Assembly (NCBI GenBank): GCA_013817545.1
Contig: JACDCM010000006.1
Location: 1 to 34,789 of the forward strand
Direction: 5' to 3'
Length of the DNA: 34,789 nucleotides
Origin: Gemmatimonadaceae bacterium
Lineage (GTDB): Bacteria > Gemmatimonadota > Gemmatimonadetes > Gemmatimonadales > Gemmatimonadaceae
Below the pieces are notes generated by a model. It did not search any database and had not been told where the DNA came from. It was given only the letters and a program-made list of their open reading frames with translations. Made by a program: the position numbers and the translations under genes. Shown piece after piece: positions 18,482 through 28,623 of this stretch; within the stretch, counting starts at the first letter, position 1; each line of letters starts with the position of its first letter.

Positions 18482-19039
18482 TCGTGGTAACGGCTTGCAT
18501 CTGAACTAAGGCAGTTACATGACCACAATCAATGGCGTCCGATATGCCAACAGCGTCTGACGTGCGCGCCGCCGTCTCGGAGTTTAAGCACTTATTCCGT
18601 CGATGCAGGAACCGGAGTGGCACACGCATCCAAATGAAGCGATTAAGGGGCGCGGAGCGGCGAGACGTATGCGCTGGGCGAATGCTGCCGGCATATACGC
18701 TTTTTTTAGCGGGACGGGGAGCTCCGATACATCGGACGGGCACTCTCTGGAGTCGGACTCGCGTCCCGTGTACCCGATCACCTAAAGGCGTCGTGCCGTG
18801 GCCGCGAGGACTGGGACAAGGTCCTCGACGACATGAGGCGGTGGTCGAAATCTGTGCATTATCGGCGGAGGACAGTGTATGGGTACCGTCGCTTGAATTA
18901 TTCCTCCGCGAGAGGTTCACCGGTCTAGTGAATCGCCGCCGCAGCTGATTAGGTAAGAGTGCAATGTTGGCCACCAACGGCAGCTAACCGCTGAAGAGTT
19001 TTAGAGAAATAGGGTGACATCTTATAGAGAACTCACAAG

Positions 19040-19146
19040 CCGGTCCGTTTCGTAGGTACGACGAGACCGGAGACTGCCTCCCATTCCCTTGAGAAGCTCC
19101 GGTTTCCCCCCGAAACCCTCGTATGCTCACGGAGGACTGCCTCCAT
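19040..19146. repeat. cluster of small inverted repeats with an imperfect direct repeat
   Basis: CCGGTC...GACCGG (19040-19070), GGTTTC-CCCCC-GAAACC (19101-19117), GGAGG-ACTG-CCTCC (19131-19144); direct repeat CGGAGACTGCCTCCCAT (19068-19084) / CGGAGGACTGCCTCCAT (19130-19146). Confidence 0.5.
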
Positions 19147-19178
19147 CAGATACAGCACGGGAAATGCCATTTATGGTT

Positions 19179-19236
19179 GGTGTCTATTAAGGATTTCATC
19201 GAGTTCAGGACGACTTGGCATCCGATAGGGGTCTGA
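19179..19236 (+). pseudogene. remnant of an ALDH gene 3' end (paralogous to 12119-12181)
   Basis: ggtgtctat (GVY), 5-bp deletion, then IKDFIEFRTTWHPIGV* versus GVYDIKDFIEFKTTWHPIGV* at 12119-12181; most nucleotide differences are synonymous third positions. Confidence 0.85.
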
Positions 19237-19326
19237 CGCCTCAGATTGCGTGGCATTCCCCCGCAAGAACGCTTACTTTTATCACTGTAAGCCGTCCACG
19301 ACATGACGGCCACCGGCAAAAAGGTT

Positions 19327-19382
19327 CCTCCCCAGCAACAAGAGCCCATGGGGCTCTTCCCCAAAAGGGATAGCTGGGGAGG
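19327..19382 (-). terminator. nested inverted-repeat structure, candidate terminator for the minus-strand DUF3800 gene
   Basis: Outer 10-bp arms CCTCCCCAGC (19327-19336) / GCTGGGGAGG (19373-19382), inner AAGAGCCC-ATG-GGGCTCTT (19340-19358); on the minus strand followed by aacctttttgcc. Confidence 0.5.
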
Positions 19383-19399
19383 TCGCATTTTATACCTCT

Positions 19400-20101
19400 T
19401 CAGTAGAACTCTTCGGAGTCGGGCGAATCGTACACGCGGGTTTCGCCCCTTATCATTGATTGGATGGTCGAGTATGGGCGCATCTCCCCATTAGACCATT
19501 TCTTGTAGATGGCCCACATGAAATAATCCGCGGCCTGAAGGCACATGTGTGCGGAGCTCGACTGGTGGACAACTGTGAATGGCCGATCTCCCAAGGCAGC
19601 TCTGACACGTTGCTTGAAGGCCTTGGCAACGGCCTGGCGCTTCTTTGCCACCGGAATGTTGTCGGTGATGAGAACAATCCGGCCGCAACCGGGAAAGCGC
19701 TTGAGCACCTCGTCAATCAGGTAGCCGACGAAGTAGACGTAGAATTTCTCGATTGGATAGAAACGAGGCGGCACCCTCCGCTTGTCTATGATGATCGAGT
19801 CGAACTCCAGGCGGTCGACGACTCGCAGTATTTCGAAGACGCGGTTCCGGATCGGCTGCTTGTCTTCAGTCGCATGGAATCGCTCAATTTCGATACCTTC
19901 TTCGAGCAGGTCATACCGCAATTCCGAAAGCGGAACCAGGAGCGAGCTCGGAGATCGAGTGGCAAGGCACCCGAATCCGTAGAATTCGGTTCCGTTCTTG
20001 GAGAAGTCCAGATTCCCGGTTTCGTCAAGGAAAAGAAAAAGCGTTGGTGAGCGGCGACGAGTCCCGCAAATCCGGCCGAGAACCGCGTTGAGTATTGACA
20101 T
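19400..20101 (-). CDS. DUF3800 domain-containing protein
   Basis: [26 protein letters not shown]...[18 protein letters not shown]; start moved to ATG 20101 ([13 protein letters not shown]). Confidence 0.85.
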   Translation of the reverse strand: MSILNAVLGRICGTRRRSPTLFLFLDETGNLDFSKNGTEFYGFGCLATRSPSSLLVPLSELRYDLLEEGIEIERFHATEDKQPIRNRVFEILRVVDRLEFDSIIIDKRRVPPRFYPIEKFYVYFVGYLIDEVLKRFPGCGRIVLITDNIPVAKKRQAVAKAFKQRVRAALGDRPFTVVHQSSSAHMCLQAADYFMWAIYKKWSNGEMRPYSTIQSMIRGETRVYDSPDSEEFY

Positions 20102-20110
20102 TGGCCTGCT

Positions 20111-20125
20111 ATATAACAAATATAT
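20111..20125. promoter_or_regulatory. operator-like palindrome in the 29-bp divergent intergenic region
   Basis: ATATA-ACAAA-TATAT between the DUF3800 ATG (20101, minus) and the HTH-HsdM ATG (20131, plus); TTGACA at 20095-20100. Confidence 0.4.
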
Positions 20126-20130
20126 CAGAT

Positions 20131-21966
20131 ATGTCAAAAGCCAATATCCCAGCGACGCTCCGCGGAATTCGAGGAAACTTGAATCTTACACAGGAACGGC
20201 TCGCCGAGCGCCTCGGAGTTTCGTTCGCCACTGTGAACCGGTGGGAAGGAGGTGCAACGAAACCTCAGAAGGCAGCGCTCGAAACAATAATTGCGCTAGC
20301 GGGCGAAGCTGGGGTCGAGACGGACGCTACCGCTGAGGATCACGCAACGGCCGCAGCGCAGGTAACGCGTCGACGAAGTGCCCGGCGGTCGGCAACCCCT
20401 TCGACCAAGTCCATGGAGCAGATGCTATGGGACGCAGCCTGTTCCATCCGCGGCGAAAAAGACGCTGCGAAGTTCAAGGACTATCTGCTGCCGCTCCTAT
20501 TCCTGAAGCGCTTGTCCGATGTGTTCGACGACGAAATTCATCGTCTCGCCGAAGAATATGGCGACCCTGGGACGGCCTTGGAGATCGCCGAAGAAGATCA
20601 CGAGCTTCTTCGATTCTATCTGCCGCCAGAGTCGCGGTGGGCGATCATCAGCGGCCGCCAGCAATATGAATGGCCGAACGATGAACATGGTCGCAGCACG
20701 AGGCCAAAGGATATCGGCGAGCATTTGACCAAGGCGGTTCGCGCCGTTGTGCGACAGAATCCATCGCTTTCGGGCGTCATCGACGTTGTCGACTTTGCGG
20801 CCGAGCGAAACGGTGAGCGCGACATCAACCCTGCGAAACTCGCCCAGGTTGTGGAAACGTTTTCGGACTCGCGCTATCGTCTCGGTCTCGCTGACGTACA
20901 GCCTGATTTCCTTGGGCGCGCGTACGAATACCTGCTTCGGAAATTCGCCGAAGGCTCGGGTCAGAGTGCCGGTGAGTTTTTCACGCCGACCGAAGTCGGG
21001 TTTCTGATGGGACACATCATGCGCCCGAAGCCAGGCGACGAGTGCCATGATTACGCATGCGGCTCGGCCGGACTTCTGGTGAAGCTTCAGCTTGTGGGCA
21101 AGGAACTCGACCCGACAAGCAAGGTGCCGCTCAAACTGTATGGCCAGGAGCTCACCGCCGAGAGTTACGCTGTCGCGAAGATGAACGCGATCATCCACGA
21201 CATGAGCATCGAGATGGCACGTGGCGACACGATGATCAATCCGAAGTTCAAGACTCCGGACAGCAAGCTTCGCACGTACGACATCGTGGTCGCCAACCCG
21301 ATGTGGAACCAGCCCTTCAACCCCGACATTTTCGACGACGACCCGTTCGACCGGTTCCGCACGCAGGGTGGCAGCACTACCGGCAAGGGAGATTGGGCGT
21401 GGCTTCAGCATACGATGGCCTGCCTGAATGAGCGGGGTCGTGCTGCGGTAGTGCTGGATACTGGAGCCGTAACGCGCGGATCAGGGTCGAAGAACGAGGA
21501 CAAGGAGCGCAACATCCGCAAATGGTTTGTCGATCGGGATCTCATCGACGGCGTGATCCTGCTGCCGGACAATCTTTTCTATAACACGTCGGCTGCTGGC
21601 GTGATTGTAGTGTTGTCGAAGCGCAAGCCTGCATCACGCAAGGATAGGATCGTCCTGCTGAACGCTTCACGTCGAGTGGAGAAGGGAAAGCCCAAGAACT
21701 TCATCCCCGAGGATGCCATCCGCCCTTTGGCGGCTAGCTATATGAGGGGAGATCCAGTTGAGGGGCAGATCGCCGTCATGACGCGGCAACAGGCAGAGGA
21801 GGCGGATTACAACCTTAGCCCGAGTCGGTGGGTGGGGAACGCAAAGCCCGAGGACCGGCGGCCGATCCAAGACATCGTTGCGGAGATGCTCCGGCTGGAT
21901 GAAAAGGCGGCGAAGATTGATACGGAACTCGCGAAGCTCTTGGTTGGAGTTGGAGGACATCCATGA
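20131..21966 (+). CDS. hsdM: type I restriction-modification methyltransferase subunit with N-terminal XRE-type HTH
   Basis: [36 protein letters not shown]; Hsd[12 protein letters not shown]...[43 protein letters not shown] (NPPF-type motif); start at ATG 20131 instead of TTG 20095. Confidence 0.95.
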   Translation: MSKANIPATLRGIRGNLNLTQERLAERLGVSFATVNRWEGGATKPQKAALETIIALAGEAGVETDATAEDHATAAAQVTRRRSARRSATPSTKSMEQMLWDAACSIRGEKDAAKFKDYLLPLLFLKRLSDVFDDEIHRLAEEYGDPGTALEIAEEDHELLRFYLPPESRWAIISGRQQYEWPNDEHGRSTRPKDIGEHLTKAVRAVVRQNPSLSGVIDVVDFAAERNGERDINPAKLAQVVETFSDSRYRLGLADVQPDFLGRAYEYLLRKFAEGSGQSAGEFFTPTEVGFLMGHIMRPKPGDECHDYACGSAGLLVKLQLVGKELDPTSKVPLKLYGQELTAESYAVAKMNAIIHDMSIEMARGDTMINPKFKTPDSKLRTYDIVVANPMWNQPFNPDIFDDDPFDRFRTQGGSTTGKGDWAWLQHTMACLNERGRAAVVLDTGAVTRGSGSKNEDKERNIRKWFVDRDLIDGVILLPDNLFYNTSAAGVIVVLSKRKPASRKDRIVLLNASRRVEKGKPKNFIPEDAIRPLAASYMRGDPVEGQIAVMTRQQAEEADYNLSPSRWVGNAKPEDRRPIQDIVAEMLRLDEKAAKIDTELAKLLVGVGGHP

Positions 21967-23243
21967 TCCCAGCTGGTTGGACGGTAGAACCCCTTGCTGA
22001 CATCGCTGACTACAAGGCCGGCCGGACCCCCGCTCGTGCAAGCCCTGAGTACTGGGGTGGTGCGGATGATGGGGTGCCTTGGGTGGCGATCTCAGACATG
22101 AACGAGTTCGGCACGATCAACGAGACAAAGGAGAGAATCACCAAGACGGCCTTTGACCATGTATTCCGCAGGGAAGCGGTGCGGGCCGGGACTCTCATTA
22201 TGAGCTTCAAGCTGACGATAGGGCGCGTCGCCACTCTCGGCATCGACGCATGCCACAACGAGGCAATAATCTCCATCTACCCGAAGCCGGGCGTGGATAA
22301 GCGCTATTTGGGCTATTTCCTGGCCCAGATCGATTACGACACACTTCAGGACCGCCAAGTAAAGGGAAATACGCTCAATCGGGAAAAGATAGATCGCATC
22401 GAGATATGGCTTCCGCCATTGCACGAGCAGTCATCGATTGCGGACGTACTTGATCTGATCAGGCTTGGTATCCAACTGCAAGATCGAAGTCTAAGGGCCG
22501 CAAGAGAACTGAAGCGCGACGCGATGCGAGTCCTATTCTCTCAGGGCCTACGAGGTGAGGCCCTGAAGGAATCGGAGGTAGGACCGGTGCCCGAGAGTTG
22601 GCTGCTTGAACCGCTTGGAGCCCACTGCTTGGTCGCCTCAGGCGGCACACCGTCACGCGGCGATCCAGCCTACTGGCAAGGCGGGAAAATTCCTTGGGTT
22701 AAGACTGGGGAGATCGCCTATTGTGTCATCAACGAAACGGAAGAGCACATCACGAAGGCTGGTCTGGATGGATCAGCGGCCAAGCTACTACCAGCTGGAA
22801 CGCTGCTAATGGCGATGTACGGACAGGGTGTCACGCGTGGCAAGGTAGCGATCCTTGGCATTGAGGCGGCATGCAACCAAGCGTGTGCTGCGATGAGACC
22901 GTCCGACGACGCAGTAGATCCCAAGTACTTGTATCACTTCCTCACTTATCGCTACGCGGCCATCCGCCAAATGGCACACGGTGGACACCAGCAAAACCTG
23001 AACTTGGACATCGTGAAAGATCTACCAGTCGCCTTTTCTCTCGAAGAAAACGAGCAGCAGGAAATCGTCGCAATCCTGGACGCGGTTGATCGCAAGATTG
23101 AACTCCACCGTCGCAAGCGAAACGTCATCGATGAACTCTTCAAGGCGCTGCTGCACAAGCTGATAACCGGTGAGATCCGCGTGGCCGATCTCGATCTGTC
23201 GGCGCTTGAAATCAAGCAGGATGCGAAAGTGGAGGCAGCGTGA
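21963..23243 (+). CDS. hsdS: type I restriction-modification specificity subunit
   Basis: ATGA overlap with hsdM; two target-recognition-domain repeats ([19 protein letters not shown]..., [40 protein letters not shown]); [14 protein letters not shown]. Confidence 0.95.
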   Translation: MIPAGWTVEPLADIADYKAGRTPARASPEYWGGADDGVPWVAISDMNEFGTINETKERITKTAFDHVFRREAVRAGTLIMSFKLTIGRVATLGIDACHNEAIISIYPKPGVDKRYLGYFLAQIDYDTLQDRQVKGNTLNREKIDRIEIWLPPLHEQSSIADVLDLIRLGIQLQDRSLRAARELKRDAMRVLFSQGLRGEALKESEVGPVPESWLLEPLGAHCLVASGGTPSRGDPAYWQGGKIPWVKTGEIAYCVINETEEHITKAGLDGSAAKLLPAGTLLMAMYGQGVTRGKVAILGIEAACNQACAAMRPSDDAVDPKYLYHFLTYRYAAIRQMAHGGHQQNLNLDIVKDLPVAFSLEENEQQEIVAILDAVDRKIELHRRKRNVIDELFKALLHKLITGEIRVADLDLSALEIKQDAKVEAA

Positions 23244-26191
23244 GCGAGCTCAAGATCAGCGAAGCTGGCTCAGTCCAGTTCCCCATGGTTGCACATGCCG
23301 TAGCCGTTGGCTGGACTCCCATCACGTCGGAGGCCGCGAAGCAGAAGCGCGGTGGCGAGGAAGGAATGATCCTCCGTGACGAGGTCAAGGGGGCGCTGTC
23401 CCGGTTCAATCCATGGATGTCCGCCGAGGCCGTTCGTCAGGTCATCGAGAGGCTCGAGGCAATCCCGCCGACCATCGAAGGCAACCGAGAAATGCTCGGA
23501 TGGCTGCGCGGCGAGCGGCAATGGTACGATGAGAACGAGAAGCGACACCGCCGCGTCCAGATCATCTCCTTCGATGCTCCAGGCGACAACGTCCTCCACA
23601 TTACCTGGGAGTGGAAGCTCAAGCCGCCCGCACGGAAAGGCAATCGAGCCGACGTGATGTTCGTGATCAACGGCATTCCCGTCTGCATCGTCGAGCACAA
23701 GAACCCAAAGGACGGCGGGGCGATCGACCGCGGTGTCACACAGCTCAAGCGCTACGAGACGGAAACGCCCGAGTTGATCGGTGCGCCGCAGCTCTTCAAC
23801 GTCACGCACCTGCTCGACTACTGGTACGGCGTTACCTGGAACGCGAATCGTCGCTACATGGCCCGCTGGAAGCAGAAGCCTGAAGAGACTTACCGGTTCG
23901 CGGTACAGGCTTTCTTCGAGCCAACCGATTTTCTCCGCACACTCCAGCACTGGATCCTCTTTTACGTCGAGGACGGGGAGACGCGCAAATCAGTTCTGCG
24001 TCAGCACCAGCGGAGCGCCATCGACAAGATTGTGGAGCGTTGTGAGGACACTAGTAAGAAACGGGGACTCGTCTGGCACACGCAGGGGTCGGGCAAGACC
24101 TTCACCCTGCTCACGGCAGCGAAGTTGATCCTGGAGGACAAGGAGCGCTTCAGGAACGCGACGGTCATCCTGATCGTAGACCGCACCGAGCTTGAAGGTC
24201 AGCTCAACGGCTGGGTCGAGAAAATGCTCGGCGAAATGCAGCAGCAGGATATTCCGGTCTGGCAAGCGAGCTCGAAAGCCGAGGTACAAGAGCTGCTCAA
24301 GACCGACAAGCGCGGTCTGATTATCTCGATGATCCACAAGTTCGAGGGAATGGAGAAAAACTCGAACACCCGCGAGAACATCTATGTCTTTATTGACGAG
24401 GCGCATCGCTCGGTCGCCAAAGACCTGGGCACCTACATGATGGCCGCAATTCCGAAGGCGACTATCATCGGCTTTACGGGTACGCCGATCGCATGGACAG
24501 CACAGGGCGAGGGTACCTTCAAGATCTTCGGTACAGACGACGAGCAAGGGTATCTCGACAAGTATTCGATTCGGGAATCAATCGAGGACGAGACGACTCT
24601 TCCCATTCGGCATACCATGGCGCCGAGCGAAATGACTGTGCCCGTCGAGCGCCTCGACAGGGAGTTCTTCGAGCTCGCCGCCGCCGAAGGCGTCACCGAC
24701 ATAGACGAGCTGAACAAAGTTCTCGATCGCGCGGTCGGATTGCGCACCTTCCTGACCGCTGACGACCGGATAGAGAAAGTTGCCGCCTTCGTCGGCGACC
24801 ATTTCAGGCAGAACGTCCAGCCCCTCGGCTACAAGGCATTTCTTGTGGGAGTGAACCGCGAGGCATGCGCGAAGTACAAGCGCACCCTCGATAAGCTGCT
24901 GCCGCCTGAATGGTCAGAGGCGGTCTACACGGACAACCCGTCAGATGTCGTAGAACGCCCTCTCGTTGCCGAGCTCCAGCTTTCGCCTGAGCGCGAGAAA
25001 GATGTGCGCCTCCTGTTCAAGAAGCCGGGCGAGAATCCGAAGATTCTGATCGTGACGGACAAGCTTCTCACGGGATACGACGCGCCGCTGCTGTATTGCA
25101 TGTATCTCGACAAGCCCATGCGCGATCACGTTTTGCTTCAGGCAATTGCCAGAGTAAACCGTCCGTATGTCGATGCGAACGGCGTTCAGAAGCGAATCGG
25201 TCTTGTCGTTGATTTCGTTGGCGTTCTCCGCGAGCTGAAGAAGGCGCTGCAATTCGACAGCGCCGATGTCAGCGGGGTCATCGAAGATCTCGACCTCCTG
25301 CTGAAGGACCTCCTCGTCAAGATCGAGAAGGCGCGAACCGATTACCTCGAAGTCGGTGACGGACGAAGCGCCGACGAGCGACTTGAGATGCTCGTGTACG
25401 GTCGATTCATCGAACCCGAACCGCGAAAGGCGTTCTTCGAGGCCTATAAGGAGATCGAGGCACTGTGGGAGATCCTGTCGCCTTCGCCCGAGCTGCGCGA
25501 TCACATCACGGTCTTCAAGGCCCTCGCTCAACTCTACTCGGCTGTCCGGAATGCCTATTCGGATCGCGTAGGATACGTCGCCGATCTCGCCTACAAGACC
25601 GGGTTGCTCGTCAAGGAGAACGCCGCGCAGTATGGGCTCGGCCAGGTCATCAGGACGGTGACGTTTGACCTGAAGACTCTGGAGGGACTGCGCAGCGATC
25701 CGGGCACTGACGAAGGCAAGGTGTTCAATCTCGTTCGCGGCCTGCAGAAAGAGATTGACGACGACCCCGATACTGCGCCCCTGCTATACACCTTGAAAGA
25801 TCGAGCGGAGCGAATCCTCAAGGATCTGGAGAATCGAAACGCGACGGGTCTCGCCGCCATGGACATGCTGGCGGCGCTGGCAAAAGAGAAGGATGACGCG
25901 ATCAGAGCGGCAAAAGACAGCGGGCTTTCGACCCGCGCTTTTGGTGTCTATTGGAAATTGAAGGATGACGCCGCGCTTCTCGGAGCCGGCATTTCGGCAA
26001 TGGAAATCGCCCGGGAAGCAGAAGCACTGCTTGCCCGGTTTGCGAATGCCAGGGTCAACCCAGACGAGCAGCGAAAGCTTCGCGCGGCGCTCTATCGTCC
26101 TCTTCTCAGTCTGTCCAAGGGAGAACGCGGGCGGGTTGTTGACAGCGTTCTCGCTGTCCTGATCGAAGGCGATGCCAATGCGGCGGCGTGA
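23240..26191 (+). CDS. hsdR: type I restriction endonuclease subunit R
   Basis: GTGA overlap with hsd[20 protein letters not shown] nuclease motif; [18 protein letters not shown] Walker [51 protein letters not shown]. Confidence 0.97.
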   Translation: MSELKISEAGSVQFPMVAHAVAVGWTPITSEAAKQKRGGEEGMILRDEVKGALSRFNPWMSAEAVRQVIERLEAIPPTIEGNREMLGWLRGERQWYDENEKRHRRVQIISFDAPGDNVLHITWEWKLKPPARKGNRADVMFVINGIPVCIVEHKNPKDGGAIDRGVTQLKRYETETPELIGAPQLFNVTHLLDYWYGVTWNANRRYMARWKQKPEETYRFAVQAFFEPTDFLRTLQHWILFYVEDGETRKSVLRQHQRSAIDKIVERCEDTSKKRGLVWHTQGSGKTFTLLTAAKLILEDKERFRNATVILIVDRTELEGQLNGWVEKMLGEMQQQDIPVWQASSKAEVQELLKTDKRGLIISMIHKFEGMEKNSNTRENIYVFIDEAHRSVAKDLGTYMMAAIPKATIIGFTGTPIAWTAQGEGTFKIFGTDDEQGYLDKYSIRESIEDETTLPIRHTMAPSEMTVPVERLDREFFELAAAEGVTDIDELNKVLDRAVGLRTFLTADDRIEKVAAFVGDHFRQNVQPLGYKAFLVGVNREACAKYKRTLDKLLPPEWSEAVYTDNPSDVVERPLVAELQLSPEREKDVRLLFKKPGENPKILIVTDKLLTGYDAPLLYCMYLDKPMRDHVLLQAIARVNRPYVDANGVQKRIGLVVDFVGVLRELKKALQFDSADVSGVIEDLDLLLKDLLVKIEKARTDYLEVGDGRSADERLEMLVYGRFIEPEPRKAFFEAYKEIEALWEILSPSPELRDHITVFKALAQLYSAVRNAYSDRVGYVADLAYKTGLLVKENAAQYGLGQVIRTVTFDLKTLEGLRSDPGTDEGKVFNLVRGLQKEIDDDPDTAPLLYTLKDRAERILKDLENRNATGLAAMDMLAALAKEKDDAIRAAKDSGLSTRAFGVYWKLKDDAALLGAGISAMEIAREAEALLARFANARVNPDEQRKLRAALYRPLLSLSKGERGRVVDSVLAVLIEGDANAAA

Positions 26192-26522
26192 CGTTCGGCG
26201 TGATCATCTTCGTAAAAGAGTCGAGTACTGGTCTGCGCGTCTAAAGGTTGAGCCTCGCATTGTGCGAGTGCAACGCATGAGGCGGAAGTGGGGTTCATGC
26301 TCGACCAACGGTGTGATTACTCTTGCCCGTGACCTGGCCAGCAGGGAACCGGGTTTCCAGGATTTCGTTATCGCTCACGAGCTTCTTCACCTTCGTGTCC
26401 CCAATCATGGGAAAGTATTCAAAGCGCTGATGAGCCTGCACCTGCCGAATTGGCGAAAGCACGACGTGTCAAGATTCAGACAGCGGCCGCCGGCCGGCGC
26501 GGTGGAATCAACGGGCGATTGA
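26172..26522 (+). CDS. YgjP-like (DUF45, M48-type) metallopeptidase
   Basis: [22 protein letters not shown]...[23 protein letters not shown] with HELLH zinc motif; 20-bp overlap with hsdR. Confidence 0.92.
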   Translation: MPMRRRDVRRDHLRKRVEYWSARLKVEPRIVRVQRMRRKWGSCSTNGVITLARDLASREPGFQDFVIAHELLHLRVPNHGKVFKALMSLHLPNWRKHDVSRFRQRPPAGAVESTGD

Positions 26523-26709
26523 GAAACACCGTGAACGCAAGGCTGAGCGATGGTCGCCTTTCTCGGCCTACGAAGTCTTTGATAACATCCCGGATGAAGA
26601 GATTCGCGAACTCGAAGGTGCTTTCAGCCACATTTACAAGCGCGATGCGCAGGCCGATCGTCTCAACGTGGCTCGGGGGTTCAAGTCCAGTTACCTTGGT
26701 CCTAACAAA
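26500..26709 (+). pseudogene. truncated coding remnant (possible C-terminal piece of a GIY-YIG-like protein) in frame with the antitoxin
   Basis: Open frame [70 protein letters not shown] reads as protein-like and runs into the Phd ATG with no stop. Confidence 0.4.
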
Positions 26710-26949
26710 ATGGTTACGGTCAACATCCACGAAGCAAAAACCCAACTCTCCAGACTCGTCGACCAGGCCGCAAAGGGCGAAGCCTTCGTAATCGCCAGGG
26801 CAGGCAAGCCGGTTGTCAAAGTTGTAGCGTTGGACTCGCCCGCGAAGCCGAACCGGCTGGGGTTCCTCGCCGGCGAGATATCTGTGCCCGACGACTTCAA
26901 TAGTATGGCCGAGAACGAGATCGCTGCCCTGTTCGGTGCCGGGGACTGA
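26710..26949 (+). CDS. Phd/YefM-family antitoxin (no toxin partner seen)
   Basis: MVTVNIHEAKTQLSRLVDQAAKGEAFVIARAGKPVVKVVALD; no VapC-like ORF downstream. Confidence 0.88.
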   Translation: MVTVNIHEAKTQLSRLVDQAAKGEAFVIARAGKPVVKVVALDSPAKPNRLGFLAGEISVPDDFNSMAENEIAALFGAGD

Positions 26950-27097
26950 AGCCTTGGAAGCAACAACTCCGTTCGGGCGCGGCACACTGCAGCGTTGAAT
27001 CCGGAAACACACCCTTTTGATTGCCGACGCCGCGAAGTGATGTCGGGATAAGCCTGCAGCTTCCGAGATTTGCGGGCATACCACTCGCGGAGATCGG

Positions 27098-27704
27098 ATG
27101 AAAACGCCAGCCGAAACAGTCAAAGCCGCCTTCGACGCCCTGAATATCGAAGATTGGGCCGGACTAATGGCCGCGTGTGATCCCGTCAGTCTCCGCGCAT
27201 TCAAGCGCGAAACTGTCGAAGACTTGTCCGAAGAAAAGCACTACGACATCACGGTTGACGATCTCCGGGAGATCGATCCTGATATGCCTCGGGAAGTCGC
27301 CAAAATATCAGGTACAGGAGGTGAATCGGCGTACCAGTACCGGGTATCGTTTACAGCGTGAGCTGCTAACCGTTACAAGTCTCGATGAGCTTCGCGAAAT
27401 GACGCCAGGGAAAGTTTTCACCCAACGGGTTCAGGCGCACTCGCCGCACCGGCGCCTTGAAGCTGAGTCCGTGACGCGCGAGCCGTGGGAGGAGCGGCAA
27501 GCTGGGGGGGAGCCAGATGCAGGGTCTCATTTCTGCAAGACTACACGGTCATACCGGTACGCCGTGATCGGACACGTTCTCGATGCCCCCGATATAGCCC
27601 ATGTGCTCTATCGAAGTGAACAGACGGCAGAGAAGCTCTTTCCCGAGGAGTACCGGGCGTTGCCCCCACACCAAAGAGCGCGCGCACCTGCAAGTCGAGG
27701 GTGA
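27098..27704 (+). pseudogene. frameshifted hypothetical protein gene
   Basis: N-term in frame 27098..27361 (MKTPAETVKAAFDALNIEDWAGLMAACDPVSLRAFKRE...). Protein-like continuation in another frame: TVTSLDELREMTPGKVFTQRVQAHSP...YRYAVIGHVLDAPDIAHVLYRSEQTAEKLFPEEYRALPP. Confidence 0.5.
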
Positions 27705-27833
27705 CGCTTGGATCACCAGCCTCCATCTTCGCAACACGTGATTGGCTGGACCCAAGCTGCCGAGAAAGCGGTCTGCGAGATCTTTAGTTGCGTGGCATGC
27801 CGCCGCAGAGTTGTGCCGCGCGTCAAAGGCCAT
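27610..27833 (-). pseudogene. XRE/HigA-like antitoxin, frameshifted
   Basis: Minus strand: MAFDARHNSAAACHATKDLADR, then frame change to LGSSQSRVAKMEAGDPSVTLDLQVRALFGVGATP. Confidence 0.7.
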
Positions 27834-27981
27834 TCGAAAGAAAGATGCAGCGTCAGTTCTAGCTGGGGTTTCCCAGTTTATCCGTGAGAATACAGCCGGG
27901 ACCGTCTGAACTGGCTGCTAGCTTTGCTGATGCAGTTCGGTGGTGTGCAGCTTTGTCAGACCCCTTCGCTAGGATTGGACG

Positions 27982-28623
27982 ATGGAGCTCTTAGGCTATG
28001 GTGAGGATGCCCTCACGTATTGGGCGATCACGCAACGATTGGACGCCCTTTTACAACCCTTCGGCGATTCCGCGGCGGCGACGGGTACGGTCTTCTTCCG
28101 TCCGAGCTTCGGTCGCCGATCGTCGAGCTGGAATGAAGACCCCAGTCGCAGAGGAGCCCAGTTCGGCGAGTTTGACAGCATCATCTCCACTGAGGCTGCT
28201 GTCTATCTGATTGAGGCGAAATGGAGTAGCTCCGGTGAGGTCGAGCCGGATAGAATTGTGCTCCGGGCTGAGCAGATTCGGCGCCATCGCGTTTTCGGCA
28301 GGTACCTGACTCTGTGGGGTGAACAATCGCCAGCTACCTGGGAGGAGTTTCACTCCAGGAACCCTGCGCTGGAAATACAGGGGCTGGCAGGGCGTTCAGA
28401 AAGCTGTGAGACCGCGCCGGTAGGTTCCCGTTTGGCGCGGAACCTGACCACCGTCCTCACGTGCTGTGCACGAGTAGGGAAACCCGTCCGGGATGTCATC
28501 CTGGTAGTCCATCCTGGGGCTCAGCCAGAGTTGAAGCCCAGGAGCGGACCAGAAGGGTTTCAAGTTGTTGAAATTGACTGCCCTGCCATGCGCGACGGCT
28601 TCATCCTGTTGGGCGATACATAA
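27982..28623 (+). CDS. hypothetical protein with PD-(D/E)XK nuclease-like motif
   Basis: GEFDSIISTEAAVYLIEAKWSSS fits D-(X)n-E-x-K. Confidence 0.6.
   Translation: MELLGYGEDALTYWAITQRLDALLQPFGDSAAATGTVFFRPSFGRRSSSWNEDPSRRGAQFGEFDSIISTEAAVYLIEAKWSSSGEVEPDRIVLRAEQIRRHRVFGRYLTLWGEQSPATWEEFHSRNPALEIQGLAGRSESCETAPVGSRLARNLTTVLTCCARVGKPVRDVILVVHPGAQPELKPRSGPEGFQVVEIDCPAMRDGFILLGDT

Noticed and set aside
18532-18948. 138-aa plus-strand ORF upstream of the large gene
   Set aside because: Could hold fragments of real protein (EDWDKVLDDMRRWSKSVHY in another frame), but no coherent single frame or family; not called.
20497-21411. 304-aa minus-strand ORF antisense to hsdM
   Set aside because: Shadow of the methyltransferase gene; no family resemblance.
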